Origin: Flavobacteriales bacterium
GTDB lineage: Bacteria; Bacteroidota; Bacteroidia; Flavobacteriales_D; Sanyastnellaceae
Length of the DNA: 9,363 nucleotides
Assembly (NCBI GenBank): GCA_947460525.1
Contig: CANHIV010000014.1
Span: forward strand, 1-9,363
Direction of reading: 5' to 3'
In this document: in pieces, positions 7,753 to 9,363 of the stretch
Layout of the letters: each line of letters begins with the position of its first letter
How positions within the stretch are numbered: the first letter of the stretch is position 1
Notes under the pieces: model-generated
Told to the model about the DNA's origin: nothing
Databases searched by the model: none
What the model saw: the letters and a program-made list of their open reading frames with translations, nothing else
Translations under genes and position numbers: made by a program

Positions 7753-7783
7753 CAAATATAGCTCTTTTCTGTGCTTAAAACAC
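7753..7783 (-). promoter_or_regulatory. Predicted rpsO promoter
   Basis: On the minus strand a perfect -7 element TATATTTG (7760-7753) matches the Bacteroidota consensus TAnnTTTG. Twenty bases upstream lies GTG (7783-7781), one change from the TTG of the -33 element. The predicted start is near 7746, leaving a leader of about 38 bases. One of the GCTTAAA boxes (7773-7780) lies inside the spacer, so a protein bound there could affect rpsO. Confidence 0.6.
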
Positions 7784-7904
7784 GTCCTCAGCGGCTTAAA
7801 ATCAAAACGTGAATTTATGATTTGAGCTTAAAGTGAATTTAAGCTTGTTAAAATTTTATCTTTTGTTGATTTTATAAGAAAAGTGCTGTAATTTTGAGCT
7901 TAAA
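7773..7904. promoter_or_regulatory. Five GCTTAAA boxes: possible operator array
   Basis: GCTTAAA occurs on the plus strand at 7773, 7794, 7826 and 7898, and on the minus strand at 7844-7838. The third and the inverted copy form a perfect 8-bp inverted repeat AGCTTAAA-5-TTTAAGCT (7825-7845). Direct-copy steps are 21, 32 and 72 bases, close to 2, 3 and 7 helical turns. The last box covers the predicted transcription start of the Fic gene and the first lies in the rpsO promoter spacer. The arrangement suggests binding sites for a dimeric regulator, possibly the winged-helix part of the Fic protein itself; that link is inference. Confidence 0.45.
7866..7896 (+). promoter_or_regulatory. Predicted promoter of the Fic gene
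   Basis: TTG (7866-7868), a 20-base spacer and TAATTTTG (7889-7896) form a full match to the Bacteroidota promoter pattern TTG-N19-21-TAnnTTTG. Transcription would begin near 7902. That leaves only about 7 bases before the ATG at 7910 but about 20 before the ATG at 7922, which favours the second start. A GCTTAAA box directly follows the -7 element. Confidence 0.65.
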
Positions 7905-7921
7905 TGTAAATGAAGGTCTTT

Positions 7922-8971
7922 ATGGCGCGAAAAATTATTCCTATACAAGATGAAATCGTTCGAGTTTTAAAGTCAGGCGAGGGCTATTCTTCTAAAGAGG
8001 TGTTTGAGAAATTAAAGACCCCTGTTGCCTACGCCACTTTGAAACGCACTCTCGTATCAATGGTCAGGGAAGATCAATTGGTGCGTTATGGGAATGGAAG
8101 AGCGACACTTTATGCATTGAATCCGTCATTTGATTTGCTCAGTCCCATTGATTTGGACAAGTACTATGAGGTATCGGATATGGACCGTGAAATTATCCCT
8201 CAATTTAATTTTGATTTGCTTGATGTCTTGTTGGCTGAAGATGAATTGTTTTCGGCAAAGGAAATTGAGCATTTGGAAACCAAGCATGTCCTATTCATGC
8301 AGAGGATTCAATCTTTGGAAATTCCACAGTACAAAACGGAGTTTGAAAGATTGGCCATTGATCTGAGTTGGAAATCTTCCCAAATTGAGGGGAATACGTA
8401 TTCATTATTAGAAACGGAATTGTTATTGAAGCAACAAATTACAGCTGCGGGCAAGACCAAGGATGAAGCGGTGATGCTTCTGAATCATAAACATGCATTG
8501 GATTTTCTGCTGGATCACCCCTATTATATACAGCCGCTCAGAATCACGGCAATAGAGGAAGTTCATAGTTTACTGACCCATGATCTCAACGTAAAACGGA
8601 ATATCAGAAATCGACGCGTTGGAATCTCAGGTACCCAATACCGTCCTTTGGACAATGAATTTCAAATTAAGGAAGCGTTGGCAACGATGTGTGATTTGAT
8701 CAATTCAAGGAGCAATGTTTGGGAGAAAGGTCTGTTGGCTCTTTTATTGATTTCCTATATTCAACCTTTTGATGATGGAAACAAAAGAACAGCTCGCATT
8801 ATCAGCAATGCCCTAATGATGTACCATCATTATTGTCCATTGTCTTTTCGAACAATAGATCCAATAGCCTATAAAAAGGCACTTTTGTTGTTTTATGAAA
8901 GAAACAACATCAGCGCGTTTAAGCGGATTTTCATCGATCAATACGTCTACGCCGTTGATCACTATTTCTAA
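7922..8971 (+). CDS. Fic-domain protein with N-terminal winged helix; catalytic His replaced by Gln
   Basis: Fic enzymes transfer AMP or another phosphate-containing group from a nucleotide cofactor to target proteins. This 349-residue protein has a winged helix-turn-helix at about 1-68 (AYATLKRTLVSMVREDQLVR, then a YGNGRATLYAL wing), a linker, then a Fic domain. The domain includes a class II type inhibitory helix SSQIEGN (152-158), the target-binding flap RRVGISGTQYRPLDN (231-245) and the active-site loop QPFDDGNKRTAR (281-292). The loop keeps the F, acidic residue, GN and both arginines of HPFx(D/E)GN(G/K)RxxR, but the first residue, the catalytic histidine, is Gln (CAA at 8762). I chose the ATG at 7922 over 7910 because GAAGG lies five bases upstream and the predicted transcription start is near 7902. 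The gene stands alone between its own promoter and a bidirectional terminator. Autoregulation through the GCTTAAA boxes is plausible. No antitoxin gene is next to it. Confidence 0.88.
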   Translation: MARKIIPIQDEIVRVLKSGEGYSSKEVFEKLKTPVAYATLKRTLVSMVREDQLVRYGNGRATLYALNPSFDLLSPIDLDKYYEVSDMDREIIPQFNFDLLDVLLAEDELFSAKEIEHLETKHVLFMQRIQSLEIPQYKTEFERLAIDLSWKSSQIEGNTYSLLETELLLKQQITAAGKTKDEAVMLLNHKHALDFLLDHPYYIQPLRITAIEEVHSLLTHDLNVKRNIRNRRVGISGTQYRPLDNEFQIKEALATMCDLINSRSNVWEKGLLALLLISYIQPFDDGNKRTARIISNALMMYHHYCPLSFRTIDPIAYKKALLLFYERNNISAFKRIFIDQYVYAVDHYF

Positions 8972-8972
8972 T

Positions 8973-9006
8973 AAAAAAGCCCTTGAATTTTCAAGGGCTT
9001 CTTTTT
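8973..9006. terminator. Bidirectional rho-independent terminator
   Basis: A perfect inverted repeat AAGCCCTTGAA-TT-TTCAAGGGCTT spans 8977-9000. It has an A run on the left and CTTTTT on the right, so both strands show a stable hairpin followed by T residues. It lies directly after the Fic stop codon (8969-8971) and directly after the pruA stop codon on the other strand (9007-9005), and serves both convergent genes. Confidence 0.93.
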
Positions 9007-9363
9007 ATCCCAAAAAGGGATATTGATAATCTTTTGGAGTGACAAAAGTTTCCTTGATGGTTCGAGGACTGATCCATCGAATCAGATTCAAATAGCTACC
9101 TGCTTTGTCGTTGGTTCCACTTCCTCTGGCACCTCCAAAGGGTTGTTGACCAACAACGGCACCTGTGGGCTTGTCGTTGATGTAGAAATTACCAGCAGCA
9201 TTTTCAAGCGCTTGGCTTGCTTCATTAATGGCATAACGCTCACGCGCAAAAATGGCACCTGTTAATGCATACTCTCCAGTTTCATCAACCAACTTAAGTA
9301 CAGCATGCCAGTCTTTGTCTTCATAAACGTAGATGGTAATTACTGGTCCAAAAATCTCTTCGC
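9005..9363 (-). CDS. pruA: Delta-1-pyrroline-5-carboxylate dehydrogenase, C-terminal part
   Basis: The frame is open to the right edge of the window, so the N-terminal part of the gene lies outside and about 119 codons are seen. The TTG at 9292 is internal. The fragment starts with the aldehyde-dehydrogenase motif EEIFGPVITIY. It continues with YALTGAIFARER, the strongly diagnostic NFYINDKPTGAVVGQQPFGG and ARGSGTNDKAGS segments and the C-terminal WISPRTIKETF. This is the ALDH4/PruA class, which oxidises glutamate-semialdehyde (from pyrroline-5-carboxylate) to glutamate with NAD+ in proline catabolism. The catalytic cysteine and NAD-binding part are beyond the edge and cannot be checked. The C-terminal segment takes part in subunit contacts. 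No fused proline dehydrogenase is seen after it, so PutA-type fusion at this end is excluded. Confidence 0.95.
   Translation of the reverse strand, partial: EEIFGPVITIYVYEDKDWHAVLKLVDETGEYALTGAIFARERYAINEASQALENAAGNFYINDKPTGAVVGQQPFGGARGSGTNDKAGSYLNLIRWISPRTIKETFVTPKDYQYPFLG

Noticed and set aside
7922..8971. Fic gene as part of a toxin-antitoxin pair
   Set aside because: No small antitoxin gene is adjacent: the gene has its own promoter and terminator, and the inhibitory SSQIEGN helix is within the same protein.

Overview
The window comes from a member of the Bacteroidota, most likely a Flavobacteriales-type aquatic bacterium. The evidence is a short primary sigma factor without region 1.1, a Bacteroidota OmpL-like (bbp2) porin, a PD40/OmpA cell-surface protein, and promoters of the Bacteroidota type (TTG, about 20 bases, TAnnTTTG). 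The genus cannot be read from the sequence. There are nine complete or partial genes of recognisable family plus one small repeat protein. No tRNA, rRNA, CRISPR array, insertion sequence or phage gene is visible.

Layout. At the left edge is the 3' end of a plus-strand PD40/OmpA-family protein (1-1197). It meets, and overlaps by 42 bases, a long minus-strand run that reads from right to left: rpsO (7708-7439), pnp (7346-5175), rpoD (5138-4269), a small secreted protein made of six Y-x-S-Q-A repeats (4193-3858), an atypical SDR oxidoreductase (3812-3159), the rRNA methyltransferase rlmF (3166-2249) and a bbp2 porin (2247-1156). Hairpin terminators follow rpsO and rpoD. pnp and rpoD are 36 bases apart with nothing resembling a terminator between them. 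The oxidoreductase, rlmF and porin genes overlap or nearly touch and look like one transcription unit. Right of rpsO, a divergent promoter region of about 210 bases separates it from a plus-strand winged-helix/Fic-domain gene (7922-8971). That gene shares a near-perfect bidirectional terminator with the 3' end of a minus-strand pruA (delta-1-pyrroline-5-carboxylate dehydrogenase) that runs off the right edge.

Working together. rpsO, pnp and rpoD form a core gene-expression block covering the ribosome, RNA decay and transcription initiation; rlmF adds a ribosome-modification function. The rest (porin, PD40/OmpA protein, proline catabolism) is ordinary envelope and metabolism.

Most worth a second look: (1) the small six-repeat protein, which I recall as resembling the DUF6150 family linked to a very deep 7_1 knotted fold, here with a secretion signal and with its start codon only 21 bases past the rpoD terminator; (2) the Fic protein, whose catalytic-motif histidine is glutamine while the rest of the motif and the inhibitory motif are kept; and (3) five GCTTAAA boxes in the promoter region between rpsO and the Fic gene, with near-integral helical spacing, which suggest autoregulation.
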